Assembly: GCA_025201345.1 (NCBI GenBank)
Contig: JAIXMG010000002.1
Location: forward strand, 1,674,001 to 1,738,000
DNA: 64,000 nt
DNA from: Thamnidium elegans
Lineage: Eukaryota; Mucoromycota; Mucoromycetes; Mucorales; Mucoraceae
Direction of reading: 5' to 3'
The position numbers and the translations under genes are program-made. Shown one piece after another: positions 1-10,592 of this stretch (position 1 is its first letter; each line of letters starts with the position of its first letter). The notes beneath the pieces were generated by a model. The model saw only the letters and a list, made by a program, of their open reading frames with translations. It was not told the origin of the DNA and searched no databases.

Positions 1-347
1 CTAATTTTAATATGTTTATTAGAATATATTTTTTTTTACCCTTTTTTTTCTTTCCTTGTACTTACTCAGTGTTAGCTTGCTTCAAGTTGGTTTCAGCAGT
101 CTCAAGTGATTCTTCCAACTCCTTGGCACGGGATTGAAGATTGCTTAACTCGTTATCCTTACTATCATGTTCAGCTTCGAGAGCACGAGCTTTTTCTTCT
201 AATTCAGTGGCACGCTTGTTGGCAGTATCAACTTCAGCACGAAGTGTAGCGAGTTTCTAATGTATATTATTAAGTATACTTTCCTTTTTCTTTATACTAG
301 TGTTTGCTTTTTATTTATATATATATTACCTCCTTAAACTTTTCCAT
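1..347 (-). CDS. Tropomyosin, N-terminal part (gene leaves the left edge)
   Basis: Actin-filament coiled-coil protein that stabilises formin-made cables. Exon 1 (347-330) encodes only MEKFKE and ends at GTAATA. Exon 2 (256-66) continues in frame with KLATLRAEVDTANKRATELE and keeps a heptad pattern rich in K, E, A and L to a GTAAGT donor at 65. The intron ends in AG exactly at base 1, so exon 3 lies outside the window. The start is chosen because fungal tropomyosins begin in the same way, with a six-residue first exon joining cleanly. If the second intron were retained, a TAA four bases into it would end the protein at 70 residues; fungal tropomyosins are about 160, so splicing is expected. 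Family assignment is firm; the remainder is unseen. Confidence 0.85.
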
Positions 348-538
348 TGTATGTTAAATGATGAAGAAGAAGAAAGAAAGAAAAAAAAAAAGAAAAAAAA
401 AGGGGAATCCAAATAAGTTTAAAAGTTGGGCTTAAAAAAACAAATGTGATGATTGCCTAAAACATAAGGTCTGGCACACTGCAGAAATCATTTGATTGGA
501 TTAACTTATAAATAAATTTAAAAACAGGGCTTTTTTAT

Positions 539-2266
539 TTAAGGAAAGTCGATTAATACAGTATCTCGCTTAAAACCACCGCGTCCTGTATGTATTTCCA
601 TCTTGATAGATTTACTAAATATAAATTTTACTGTGTCCGTGTTGGATGATACGCGATAGTCTCTATGTACATGTATTTTACCAGTAGTATTGTCTAACAA
701 GTAGCGCTTGTGGTTGTCACAGTGTACTTTTGTTAATATAAAACACGTGTCTCGGTAAGTTGTTACATGAGTGTGTTGAGTGTCCAATACAAACAAGTCT
801 AGAAAATTTAATTTTGACATATCAAATACAGTCTCTTCTGAATCAAATAAAAAAGTACATTTTATCAAGTGCAGTGTCTTTAGGTTGAGTAGGCGAGAAG
901 ATATAAAATGAATAAGATTAGGTGTCATTATGCCGCAGTCCAAGGTAAAGTTTGACACTGTATTGTATAATTCATTATGTTGTATGGGGAAGATTGCTAG
1001 AAAGTATATATTAGGGTAGTTTTGTTCAATGGAAATACGTATTTTTTCAAGGCTAGGACAGTGATGCAAAATAAAATACAAATCAAGTGCAGGTGATCGT
1101 GTTACGTGTCTTGAAATATGAAGTTCTAATGATTTAATATTGTTTCCATACTTTTGCAAGTGATTTATAAAAGGTAATTCAATGTAATTATTAATATCAC
1201 GTACAAATAAAAAATCGAGATATGTATCACCGTTTTCAGTTTTCAATTTGATATCTGTTCTTTCGGATCTACCACAATCTAGTTGAAAGCGAGCGCTTTT
1301 TATTTCTTCATTAGTGCTAAAGAATTGTGCAGATAAATCACCCATAGTAGAAGAACCGTTCATTTTTATGGTCAACGAGGATCGAGAAAGTGTCTTGATA
1401 AATGGAAAATATGTGTGCTGTATAAAATTACAAATATTTTGTTTGTCTCTTTCCCAATCTAGCATGCTTTGATTGATACAAACATCAAGTACAATTATAT
1501 TTACGAATCGATCCATTATATATTGTATATATTCAATTGAAAACATGGTTAAAAAGATTTCAAGTTGACGCATACTTTTGTAAACTGGTTTTAATTTAGT
1601 TGATGATTCTGTTGGTGGATATAAAGGGTGACCAAGTTCTATGACAAGCATCTCTAGCGTTTTACAATTATTTAATAATGTATCAAAATAGACAGGTACA
1701 CTTTGACTTCCATTAACTAATTTTAAACGTTTTAGATTTTCAAAGTGAGATAAGTATTCCATAATACAACTAAATTCTTGTTGTAGTACTTGGTCACAGG
1801 TACACGGGATATGTAGATCTTCAATTGAGTTACGATGTCGATATGCAACACGATAAAAATACTGATTGTCGTTACCAAGGCGCCAAGATACATCACCAAT
1901 CGATACCGATTTTAATCTATTTAATTCCAAGCCTTCTAACCATACCCATTCAAAATAAATACTATCTAACTTTAACTGCAATAAAAAGGGACAAGCTATT
2001 ATCAAGCCCATTAACCCTTCGTATGTTACTTGTCTATTGTGTGCCTTTACGGTCAGTGATTGAACAAAGGGTCCAGTTGTCTGTAAACTGGTAATTAGTT
2101 TGGATAGGTTGGTGTTTGAAAGTACGTTTATTCGCAAGAAATAAATAGGTTTAGCTGTAATGTACCAGCTTTTACAAACGGATAAACAAACTCGTTGAGT
2201 CGTATGTGGTAAAAAATGAAATATTTGTTCTAGAAGTTCAGGTGCGAGATGACATTTAGTCGACAT
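539..2266 (-). CDS. F-box / leucine-rich-repeat protein
   Basis: Single-exon gene of 575 residues from the ATG at 2266. An upstream in-frame ATG at 2329 would add 21 hydrophobic residues from AT-rich leader and is judged less likely. The F-box lies at residues 5-45 (LAPELLEQIFHFLP, then LSVCKSWY), the segment that binds Skp1 in SCF ubiquitin ligases. The rest is a long run of irregular leucine-rich repeats with phrases such as NLKRLKLVNGS and TLEMLVIEL, which normally form the substrate-binding arc. The substrate cannot be told. Fungi of this group carry large F-box/LRR families, and the decayed copy directly downstream (2560-4105) shows local tandem duplication. Function beyond substrate-adaptor is inference. 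Confidence 0.8.
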   Translation of the reverse strand: MSTKCHLAPELLEQIFHFLPHTTQRVCLSVCKSWYITAKPIYFLRINVLSNTNLSKLITSLQTTGPFVQSLTVKAHNRQVTYEGLMGLIIACPFLLQLKLDSIYFEWVWLEGLELNRLKSVSIGDVSWRLGNDNQYFYRVAYRHRNSIEDLHIPCTCDQVLQQEFSCIMEYLSHFENLKRLKLVNGSQSVPVYFDTLLNNCKTLEMLVIELGHPLYPPTESSTKLKPVYKSMRQLEIFLTMFSIEYIQYIMDRFVNIIVLDVCINQSMLDWERDKQNICNFIQHTYFPFIKTLSRSSLTIKMNGSSTMGDLSAQFFSTNEEIKSARFQLDCGRSERTDIKLKTENGDTYLDFLFVRDINNYIELPFINHLQKYGNNIKSLELHISRHVTRSPALDLYFILHHCPSLEKIRISIEQNYPNIYFLAIFPIQHNELYNTVSNFTLDCGIMTPNLIHFISSRLLNLKTLHLIKCTFLFDSEETVFDMSKLNFLDLFVLDTQHTHVTTYRDTCFILTKVHCDNHKRYLLDNTTGKIHVHRDYRVSSNTDTVKFIFSKSIKMEIHTGRGGFKRDTVLIDFP

Positions 2267-2559
2267 TGGGTTATATATATATAAAAAAAAAGAGAGATGG
2301 AGAAGAAAAAAAAGACTTTTCTTTCTCATTGCATATTTTTATATGTTACACTTAAAACAGTCAATCATGTGGTGTGATAAGGGGCTAGTAGTTTCGAAAT
2401 CCTCTGCGTGTAAAAATGAATTACAAATGTTCTTTTATTTTTAATTTAAGGACGTCTTGTTATTATCTGATAAGTTTATCCTCCCTTTACGTATTCCTAT
2501 CTTTATCAAGAAATTAAGTTTGATATTACGACTGATCTCCTTAGTGTTTGTTTGTGTGG

Positions 2560-4105
2560 GAGTAGTTTCTTTAAATCGCTATCATAGTTGCTCGTCAGAT
2601 AATACCCAATACGGTACGTGAGATGATATAAAATCAATAAGGTCAGGTGTAATACTACCACCGATAATGGTTATATCCAACTACGTGCTATATAATACAT
2701 GATGTGTTGATTTGCTTACTTTTACAATGGCCATGTACTAAGGAAAGGGGTGGGGTATTTTGTTCAGTTTTAATGCTTAGCTTTTTGAGATCGCAGTTGT
2801 GCAAGAAAAGATTAAAATCAACTGTCTATGAACTTTCGATTGATAACGATTTAATCAAGTGTCCGTACATTGTCAAGTAGTTTATGTAAGAAATAGGATA
2901 ATTCGGATTCCTGCTAATTAAAGAAAGTAAGAGTGGGATCTGTGCAAGTTGACTCTTTTACCGTTTTTAATTTGATGTTTGTTGTTGGACGTCCACCTTT
3001 ACTGATTTTGAAGCAGACGTTTTTTATATCATGAAATGTGGCAAATAACTCGGCAGCAAAGTCGTCCGTAGTAGTTGACTCCTTTATATAGATGGTAAGC
3101 AAGGATCGAGAAAGGGTTTTGGTGCATGGTACGTACTTGTGTTGTATAAAATAACAAGTTTCTTGTTTATCTCTTTTCTAATCCAAATTAGGTTGGTGGA
3201 TACTAACGCCAAGATTAGCTATATTTATAAATCTGTCCATAATGTATTGTAAATATTCAGCTGAAAACTTTATTATAACTATTTCAAGTTGACGCATACT
3301 TGGGTAAGGTGTTAAAATTTGTTCATTTGAGACTGTCGTTGGCGGATATAAAAATTGATCAAGTTTTATGACTAGTGTCTCCAGTGTTTTGCATACGTTT
3401 AATAAAGTATTAAAATAGACAGGTACACTTTGATTTCCCTCAATTAATGTTAAACGTTTTATATTTTCAAAGCGAAATAGGTATTTCAAGATACGATCAA
3501 ACCCTTGTTGCAGTACTTGGTCATTTGTATATATAATAGCTAGGTTTTCAGTTGAGCTGCAGTGTCAATATGAAATACGATACAAATACTAATAACAATT
3601 TTTACGACGTTTAGAAGTATATACGTGACAAATCGATATTAATTTTAATCCGCTTAGTTCCAGATCACATTTCCATACCCAACCACAATAAAGAGAGTTT
3701 ACCTCTAACCGCAGTAAAAAAGAGGTCGATTAGCCCATGATACGTTAAGCTATCATTGAAATTCATGGTCAGTGATTTGACAAGGTACCCAGCTGTCTAT
3801 AAGCTAATAATTAATTTTGATATGTTGGTGCTTTGCATTACGGTTATTTAAGAAAAATAAGCTAGTTTGGCCATAGTGTGCCAGCTTTTACAAACTGATA
3901 GGCAGACAAGACGAGTAGTGGGGGGGGGGGTAAAAAAATGAAATATGCATACAAGTAGTTCTTGAGGGAGATGAGGTTGGGTCGATATTGTGTTAAAAAA
4001 AGAAGAAAAAGGATTTTCTTTTGCGTATTCTATATGTGACTTAAAAAGTCGATCATGCGTGTTACATAAGTAGGAGACAGAGGCAGTGGTATCGACCTTC
4101 TTCAC
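2560..4105 (-). pseudogene. Decayed tandem copy of the F-box/LRR gene
   Basis: Three open fragments on the minus strand (4105-3848, 3489-3178, 3102-2914) match successive parts of the intact neighbour at 539-2266. Examples are the F-box stretch LPQELLVCIFHFF against LAPELLEQIFHFL, and SVPVYFNTLLNVCKTLE against SVPVYFDTLLNNCKTLE. Between them the frame shifts and stops occur, and a G-run at about 3920 sits inside the former F-box. DNA similarity continues to about 2560 (for example GATATAAAATCAATAAGGTC against GATATAAAATGAATAAGATT). The order of pieces is kept, so this is an unprocessed head-to-tail duplicate that has lost function. The exact 3' limit is approximate. Confidence 0.8.
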
Positions 4106-5026
4106 GTAACTTTATTTTATTTAGTTATTTAACACTAGTAATCCAATAAAGTAAGAGTTTAATTGATTACCATACCACCCACTAATGTAGTTCTAACAAA
4201 AAGGTGAAAGTTTTTAATCTTTTTTTTTTGTGAAGAAATTTGGCTGTGGTTCTAATGTTTAATCTCCTCTAATTATTACTACGTTTTTATAACTGACTTG
4301 GATAATATGGCACATTTCGCTGCTACATGCTCAATGTCAAAAGAAAAAACAAAATACATAAATAAAATAAAAATACATGTTGCAATTGGCGGATGAGATT
4401 AAGAAAAGAAAAGGAAAGTAAAAGAAAGAAAGAAATATATAAAAGAAACATGTAAAAGGAATTGTATTTGCATTTGTTTGAGCTTTAAAATAGGGGTCGT
4501 TGTAGTACAAAGAAGATGCAACTGTCAATTACAGAGTATAATAACAGAAATATAATTAAAAGAATATAAACTATAAGGCCGTACCCGAGAGAAGTACACT
4601 TTATAATTTTTTATTAAATAAAAGATAATATAATGAGAAGATCCAGCACCTCATTTACATGTACGCATTGCATAATTATAACTGTCTAGTATTATGCCAA
4701 ATGTTAAACCAAATAAGCCAAACATATTATATTTTGCTGTAAAAATAACAGCAAGTTTTATTAAGAATGTTGCGGATAGATTATTAAAATGAAAAAAAAA
4801 ACATTAAGGTAATGTTTACATTTAATGAGAATTAGGGCAGACATTATCGTCCCTTTTTAAGAAGTCTTCTCTTTTTTTATAATGCCTTCTTTTTTTTTTT
4901 ATAATGCCTTCTCTTTTTTTAAGACATTCTTTTTTAAAACGCTTTCTCATTCTCTTTTTAGGACACTCATTTTTAAGACATTCATTTTTAAAGACACTCA
5001 TTTTTAAAGACACTCATTTTTATTTA

Positions 5027-5030
<4 letters not shown>

Positions 5031-5091
<61 letters not shown>
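5031..5091 (+). repeat. 61-nt T homopolymer inside repeat copy A
   Basis: Uninterrupted T run between TTTATAGC and CGTTTTTA. The same position in copy B (54052-54060 on the other strand) has only nine. Expansion after the copies separated, or an assembly artefact, would explain the difference. Confidence 0.9.
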
Positions 5092-5230
5092 CGTTTTTAT
5101 TTTTTTTTTTGGCCCTTTGGGTTGGGTTGCTAAATAAGAAAAAGTTAGAAATCAACTTTTTTTTATTTGCAGCAGAATGTTTTATGATACTTTCCTTCTC
5201 TCCTCGTATCACTCCAACTTTCTACCAGCC

Positions 5231-5477
5231 AGTGCTTATGGTACCATTTGCGCCATGCAATTTTTTTTTTTTTGAGGGTTTACAGATTTGACCCATCTGC
5301 AGGGCTTTTTTCCAAAAGAGACAACTTGTGAATTTACATCCCCACCCCGCAGTAAGAGAAAGCGGAATGGGGATGTAAACCCACAACCTGCCTCTCCGGA
5401 AAAAAACCACCACGGATGAGTCAAACTGCAAACACACAAAAAAAAGATTACAAGGCGCAAATGGTACCATAAGCACT
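5231..5477. repeat. 247 bp imperfect palindrome (foldback/MITE-like) in copy A
   Basis: It begins AGTGCTTATGGTACCATTTG and ends with the reverse complement of the same bases. The two arms of roughly 110 bp pair imperfectly along their length (CATCCCCACCCCGC against GCGGAATGGGGATG near the centre). It could extrude a long hairpin, as foldback MITEs do. Copy B has the same structure at 53668-53914. Whether it was once mobile on its own or is an internal feature of the 1.4 kb repeat is unclear. Confidence 0.75.
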
Positions 5478-5705
5478 ACTATTACAGAAAAAAGACTTGA
5501 TCAGAGTCCCAAAAACTGTAATAATAGTTAGTAAATATCTGGCCAGTTACCTTTTGTAGTTGTGAAGAAAAAAAAAAGAAAAAAAAAAGACAAAAAAGGA
5601 AAAAAAACCCCGGGTCAATTTATACCCGTGATTTGTCGCCATAGTTTGTGTGACGTGTGGCATTTTTTGTGTGACCTTTTTTTGTAGTGTTGCCTAGTTA
5701 CAGTA

Positions 5706-6160
5706 AATCATAGTAAACTACGTTCATAATAAAATCAGAAAATATATCATTAGTTAAAACAGGATTTTTTTCCATTTCTGGATCATCACAAAGGTCGAGC
5801 CTGATAATTGACGTTTAATGGCTGCAAAGAAAATGGGTAAAAGCTATAATTGGTTTGAGTGACTCTTGATAATCGAATAATTCAGAAATTGAATCGATAC
5901 TATAGCTTCTGATGGTTCGAGCCCACATCTTACTGCTTAAAGTGTAATATCCGTTTTCCAAAGTAAATTTATTTAATAAGCCTTACTTGAAAATCCCTTT
6001 ATGGTAAATACTATAGCTTTAGGCATTACATTACGAACACCACTCGAATGTAATACCGCATAAATATCGAGCTACTTTTCTCCCTTCGTTTTAACACAAA
6101 GGCATTCTATATTTAAAATGGCGGGCTGGGTCCTACACCGATTATTGCAAAACATCCTCT
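5706..6160 (-). pseudogene. Degraded coding remnant of an unrecognised protein
   Basis: Read on the minus strand, about 130 codons of protein-like sequence survive in two frames broken by stops. First comes ILNIECLCVKTKGEK, a stop, then LDIYAVLHSSGVRNVMPKA and VFTIKGFSSKAY. After a frame change follow NGYYTLSSKMWARTIRSYS and DSISELFDYQESLKP, then a stop after HFLCSH. Codon-like composition contrasts with the surrounding AT noise. I do not recognise the family. Repeat copy A ends right at the 3' side of this remnant, so insertion may have truncated it. Boundaries are approximate. Confidence 0.45.
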
Positions 6161-6697
6161 TTTAATACAATATTGATTTTCTATATTTGAACATTTGCAA
6201 TAAGTGCTCTAAAGCACGGCGTTGCTTTAATAAGGACTGTATCTGTTTGTACGGACATAAAAGAAAACAAAGGCACTAAAAAAGAAGAAAAATAAAATAT
6301 AAGCTCCTTTAAAAGAGGCACATATAAAATACTTACTAGTGGTATGCGTAATAAATGAAAAAGAAAATGTAAAAGTGATTTCTAAAAAATAAAAGAGATT
6401 GATTTTATTAAGTATGAAAAAATACGCTCGTTAATCATTTGTATATACATGTTCTACACTCGTTGCTACAGCTTATTTTAATACACAAAAAAATGTTAAA
6501 AAAAAAATATGTCACATTTTTTTACTCGAACGTGTCAATAGAATGTGAAACAAGAACTCATCCACTGAAAAAAAAAAAAAAAAAAATATGCAATTATAAA
6601 CCATAATTTATAGTTGTAGAAAAAAAAAGTCAAAATAATAATAATAATAATAAATACTAATTGAAACAAATGTATGATTTTTTGTTTTGTTTTGTTT
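6161..6697. other. AT-rich intergenic stretch, nothing assignable
   Basis: Contains A-runs and a short ATT/AAT microsatellite near 6635-6655. No supported gene or RNA was seen. The last part is the 3' flank of the SHD1/F-box gene. Confidence 0.6.
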
Positions 6698-8376
6698 CTA
6701 AGTACACTTTGAACCGTGTAAATGTAAACATCGATCACAAAAATGATCAGTTTTACACTTGGCACACGTCTTTTGACATTTGCCACACACGTTTCTTTTC
6801 ATCATGCTTTTACTAGACGAGCTTGATTTTCCTTGAATCACAATACATTTACAGTGTCCCAGATGAGCCTTGGTCACACACTGACGGCACCACTGACCGT
6901 TGCATCCAGCAGAGCAAGCACTTAGTTCACAGTGAGGACACGCGACCACACCACAGCTAGTACATTGGTTTGATAGATAGGAACCGTCCAAGGTACGACA
7001 CCGAACATGGTAAAGACGATGACATGATTCGCAAGGTTTACGAGCCTCTTGACAGCTTTTACTCGTTTCCATGTTACATAAAGTCAAAGTAGATTCACAT
7101 CTACCGCATCGAGCGCTTTGAACTTTAATTTTAGGGTCAATGCAAGTATCTAATCCACATGTTCGGGTACCACACCTACAACATTTTTTTGTTTGTTTTA
7201 ATTACAAATATATTAGGAATTAAATGTATATATATACCTATCACAAAGAGGTGCACAACCAACACATTTTTTTAAAGGTAAAATACCACATGCAGCACAT
7301 AAAAAATCTTGCGATGCAGCACCTAAATGACAATGACCGCATGTGACCACATCAAAATTAACATTTTTGTTTGTTAATTTGTTTAACGCGGCGTTCATAA
7401 ACCAAGCATCTTGTCCAAACGATTTACTGTCCAGCTGAGATTGTTCTTCGGCAGTGATGGGACCACGGTGTAATACTTTACCTAGCGTCACTCGAGATAT
7501 TTTTGAAGGGTATTTATGCGCAGCTGTTTTCACCAGTTGCGTTAAATCAGCGGCTAATTGGTAACTGTACACGTTCCAACATGATTCAATTGAAATGGAG
7601 TCAATGTTTTCAATGTATTTAACGGACAACAAAACAGACGCGCTGGTAATCACTGTACTGTCCAGATGTACATAACAGATTGATTTTTGTAAATGGCCTC
7701 GTTGCTGTAAATAAATAACCAATTGGTAGTAAAATTTATCAGTAACCAAATGATGGTAGGATGGGTCGAATGTAATTGTTTGCCATACGTGCGGTTTAAA
7801 TATAATTTGATGTAGTCTGCGACATAAACTAGATAATCGAAGCTTGGATCTTACGTCTAAATAAGCACAGATAAGACCCAATGCTTTACTTGGCATACTG
7901 GCAAGGTTTTTAAGATCGATTTTGTTGTTGGGTATAAAAGTGTGTCTTTTCAATTGGTCGGTGACGGAGGAAAAAGAGGGGTTGGGTATCATTTGAGCGG
8001 TTTCATCTTGACTCATGCGATGCACATGTTGGTTTAAGGAAGATGGTGTCAGTTCTTTCAGTGGTTCTTCTAGACTTGTTTTGGTGTCGAAATGAGTAGT
8101 TGCCGAATGTAATAAACTGCCTTGTGAAGAGCAGTTGGGAGAAGACGTAGTAGAAGCTATTTCAAGTTTGCTCGTTAAAGTGGAATCGCTGGCGGGTACC
8201 TTTGATTGTGTGGCGATAAATGCAATGTCTTGCTGACATAGTAAAATTAAGGGGATCGCGATCATGACACCATTGGGTTTTCGAAGCTTAACTTTTTTGT
8301 CTTGGAATAGGCAGACGTACGTTGCTTGGACTTGGTATTTTCCGTCGTTTCCTAGCCAGAGTCTTTCTACTGACAT
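6698..8376 (-). CDS. SHD1 + F-box + cysteine-rich C-terminal protein
   Basis: Two exons, 8376-7238 and 7175-6698, joined AG|G at a GTATAT donor; 538 residues from the first in-frame ATG. The upstream frame stays open through a TTG, so a 5' exon is possible. Residues 3-55 (LWLGNDGKYQVQATYV, KVKLRKPNGVMIAIPL, LCQQDIAF) fit the SLA1 homology domain 1, a small SH3-like fold that in yeast Sla1 reads NPFxD endocytic signals. An F-box follows (LASMPSKALGLICAYLDVRS, then LCRRLHQI). The last 220 residues hold many CxxC pairs (CGHCHLGA, CESCHRLYHVRC, CGKCQKTCAKCKTDHFC) resembling stacked zinc-binding knuckles. The likely role is an SCF adaptor; the target is unknown. Domain order is seen directly, function is inferred. 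Confidence 0.75.
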
Positions 8377-9160
8377 GTTTTTTTTTTGGTTGTAAAAAAG
8401 GGTATCTTTTGGGCTCTTTCTTCTTTTGGGATTTGCTTTGATATTTGATGTTCCGCTTTTTTTATGGCCTATTTTGTCAAGAGCAGATGATGTCAAATAA
8501 TAACATTTGTTGTTTTTTGGATAATTTTTAGTAGCTCTTTTTTTTTTCTCGGTTTTTTATGCGGTGTTGTATCGTAGCAGAAAGGATAAAGAAAACCTTC
8601 TTTTCGTACCTGTTTAAATCTTACCCCCTTTTTTTATTAGGAAAAAGTGTATTTATGGGAAATGAAAATATTAGCACGCGTTTTTACTCGACAAAATAAA
8701 GAACTGCAACTTTTTTATTATTATTAAAAGGACTTGCTTCTTTATTTCCTTGTAGCCTAATATGTCTTACCAGTTTTTCACTCTCTACTGCCTTTCCATT
8801 TATATTCACCCGTTTGACATGTGTAACATGGCGTTAGCATTTTTAAACATTCGTTTGGTCATAATATTCCCTTTTTAAGATAATAAGTAGTAATATCTAT
8901 AAACCGGTTTTTTCGAAAGTGTTTTTTGGAATGGCCCTTTATTAAAAAACAACAACTTGTATCCGAATAAAGAACCCCCTCCCCATACGGCTTACTTTGT
9001 AAATGAAAAGATTGATTATTATAAATTGTAAAAGAGGGGTTTTGCTTGTGTACAGTTTATTTCAACTTTTATTAATTGAACAATAATAGGGTTTCATTGT
9101 AGCCATGGATATATATAGGACCCTATTAACCGCTTATAAAAAAAGGGCGTGCAATAAAAA
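8377..9160. other. Divergent intergenic region
   Basis: About 780 bases between the minus-strand SHD1/F-box gene and the plus-strand orphan gene, so both promoters should lie here. AT-rich with T-runs; no RNA gene or motif could be pinned down. The first 120 bases after the ATG at 8376 remain open in the F-box frame and may be coding if an upstream start exists. Confidence 0.5.
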
Positions 9161-9430
9161 ATGCTTGAAAATATTGGTTTCCCACAAGGTACTTTTTTTT
9201 TTTAAAAAAAAAAAAAAAAACTTCTGCCAAAATACTAACACGCACAAAAAGCAGGTGGAACAGGATACCCTAAAAAACTATCTGCCGCCAGCAAGAAAAA
9301 AGTCAGAGAAGGCAGCAAAAAGATTACTAAAAAGTGGATTTTAGCTAGCGGTAGATGTGTTGAAGATGTCATGTATAGTTTTACAAAGAACTTTTTCTTT
9401 GAACAGTAAGAATTTTTCTTCCTTCTGTAT

Positions 9431-9476
<46 letters not shown>

Positions 9477-10495
9477 TGGTATCGATAATTTTTTGTGTAG
9501 TCCTGCTCATTCTTGGTTGTTAAACTTTGAAGATCCTATTTGGGGAGACGCGTTTACCGTAACCGAAATGGAAGAAGTGAAATCACAGCATATGTGGGAT
9601 CTGACTAAGAAGACGCTTCCTAATGATTTAATGAATATTTTGTTTAAGCTCAACAATAAGGTAAAAGAGACAGACTCAAAAAAAAAGGAGGATTCCTAAA
9701 ATTTTTATTATAGTCAAAGCTTGAAGAAATATACAATGAATTTAATGGTCTTTGGATAGACCCTGTACAAGAAAGAGAAAGACATTGGATTAAAAGCGCG
9801 GTTATCGATTATTGTCTGTTGTTTGTAAATAACCGAGAAATAAATCATTATGGAAGTGAACGAGATTTATTTGAAGAAGTTTATAAGTTTATTCGACAAA
9901 GTAGGCAAATCAATTCCACTGAAACCAAATCGTAAGTATATGTATATTTTACAACATTCTTCTTTTTTAAATGTATATGTTTAGGACTTTTGTAAAATTC
10001 CTTAATGAAAAGAATAAAGTAACCGATGAAAAGGAAGATAAAAAACGAGAGTACGAGTCCACTATGGATTTTATTTACCGTGACATCGGGCTAGGCTTTA
10101 CAAAGGCGATTCTTCCCATGTACGACGCGGACATGTCTAAAGAACTCATTGAACGAGAGTTGGAGGTGCCTAAAATGCTGCGAAAGTTCTTGATCACTCT
10201 TGCCAAGAAAAACGACGTAAATCACGAGCTGCTAAAGACGGCAGCTATTGTCATTAACGGGTTCTTTATCTCGATTGTGGTGGTCAGCTTCAAAGGGTCT
10301 GTTTCGGTCGTGACAACGTCTCCAAGATTGCAGATGCCTGTTTCGGTAGAGGAAATACCTCGGTTATTACCGAGAGCGCTCAACTTGATCTATACGTACG
10401 CGATGATTATTAAGGATACTGTGGATCTCGTAAAGAATTCAGGAAGTATTGTAAAGTTGGAAGCTGAAGATACTTATTTCCCTGCTCCTATTTAA
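9161..10495 (+). CDS. Uncharacterised five-exon protein (orphan family)
   Basis: Exons 9161-9188, 9252-9405, 9501-9660, 9714-9931 and 9985-10495 join in phase to give 356 residues. The start MLENIGFPQ is preferred over the ATG at 9105 because only its frame joins exon 2; a TAA lies just upstream in frame. The second intron holds a T-run of more than 40. The protein has a basic N-terminus (KKLSAASKKKVREGSKK), a conserved-looking middle (RCVEDVMYSF, HPAHSWLLNFEDPIWG) and a C-terminal segment with an acidic or amphipathic helix and a hydrophobic patch (NGFFISIVVVSF). I recognise no domain and no catalytic motif. It converges on SSN6, with only 97 bases between stop codons. It may belong to a lineage-specific fungal family; function unknown. 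Confidence 0.65.
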
Positions 10496-10592
10496 TTTAA
10501 ATAAATCATGATTTCTTTTAAAAAAGTTTTTTTATTTATTTTTTCGTTGTCGTATATTAAATAATCACTTTTTTTCTTCTTTAAAAAAAAAG

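Larger units (their letters stand above)
4277..5705 (+). mobile_element. 1.43 kb dispersed repeat, copy A (inverted relative to copy B)
   Basis: The sequence from TACGTTTTTATAACTGACTT (about 4277) to TTGCCTAGTTACAGT (about 5704) recurs in opposite orientation at 53370-54792. Similarity stops abruptly at both ends, and the flanks are unrelated. No convincing protein is encoded; the open frames are low-complexity Lys/Phe runs from A/T tracts. Inside are short tandem units around AAAATGAGTGTC, a 61-nt T run and a 247 bp palindrome. I saw no clear terminal inverted repeats or target duplication, so it is best described as a non-autonomous element of unknown class. The 5' end lies just downstream of the F-box pseudogene; the 3' end abuts a degraded coding remnant. 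Confidence 0.7.

Noticed and set aside
5024..5212. Poly-lysine open frame in repeat copy A
   Set aside because: Product of a 61-base T-run on the opposite strand.
4277..5705. Repeat copies A and B as LTRs of one retroelement
   Set aside because: They are inverted rather than direct and 48 kb apart, with ordinary host genes between them.
5905..5930. GGTTCGAGCCC, resembling a tRNA B-box
   Set aside because: No acceptor stem, D-arm or anticodon arm could be formed; it lies within the degraded coding remnant.
9105..9188. ATG at 9105 as start of the orphan gene
   Set aside because: Its frame cannot be joined to exon 2 without a stop, while the ATG at 9161 joins in phase.
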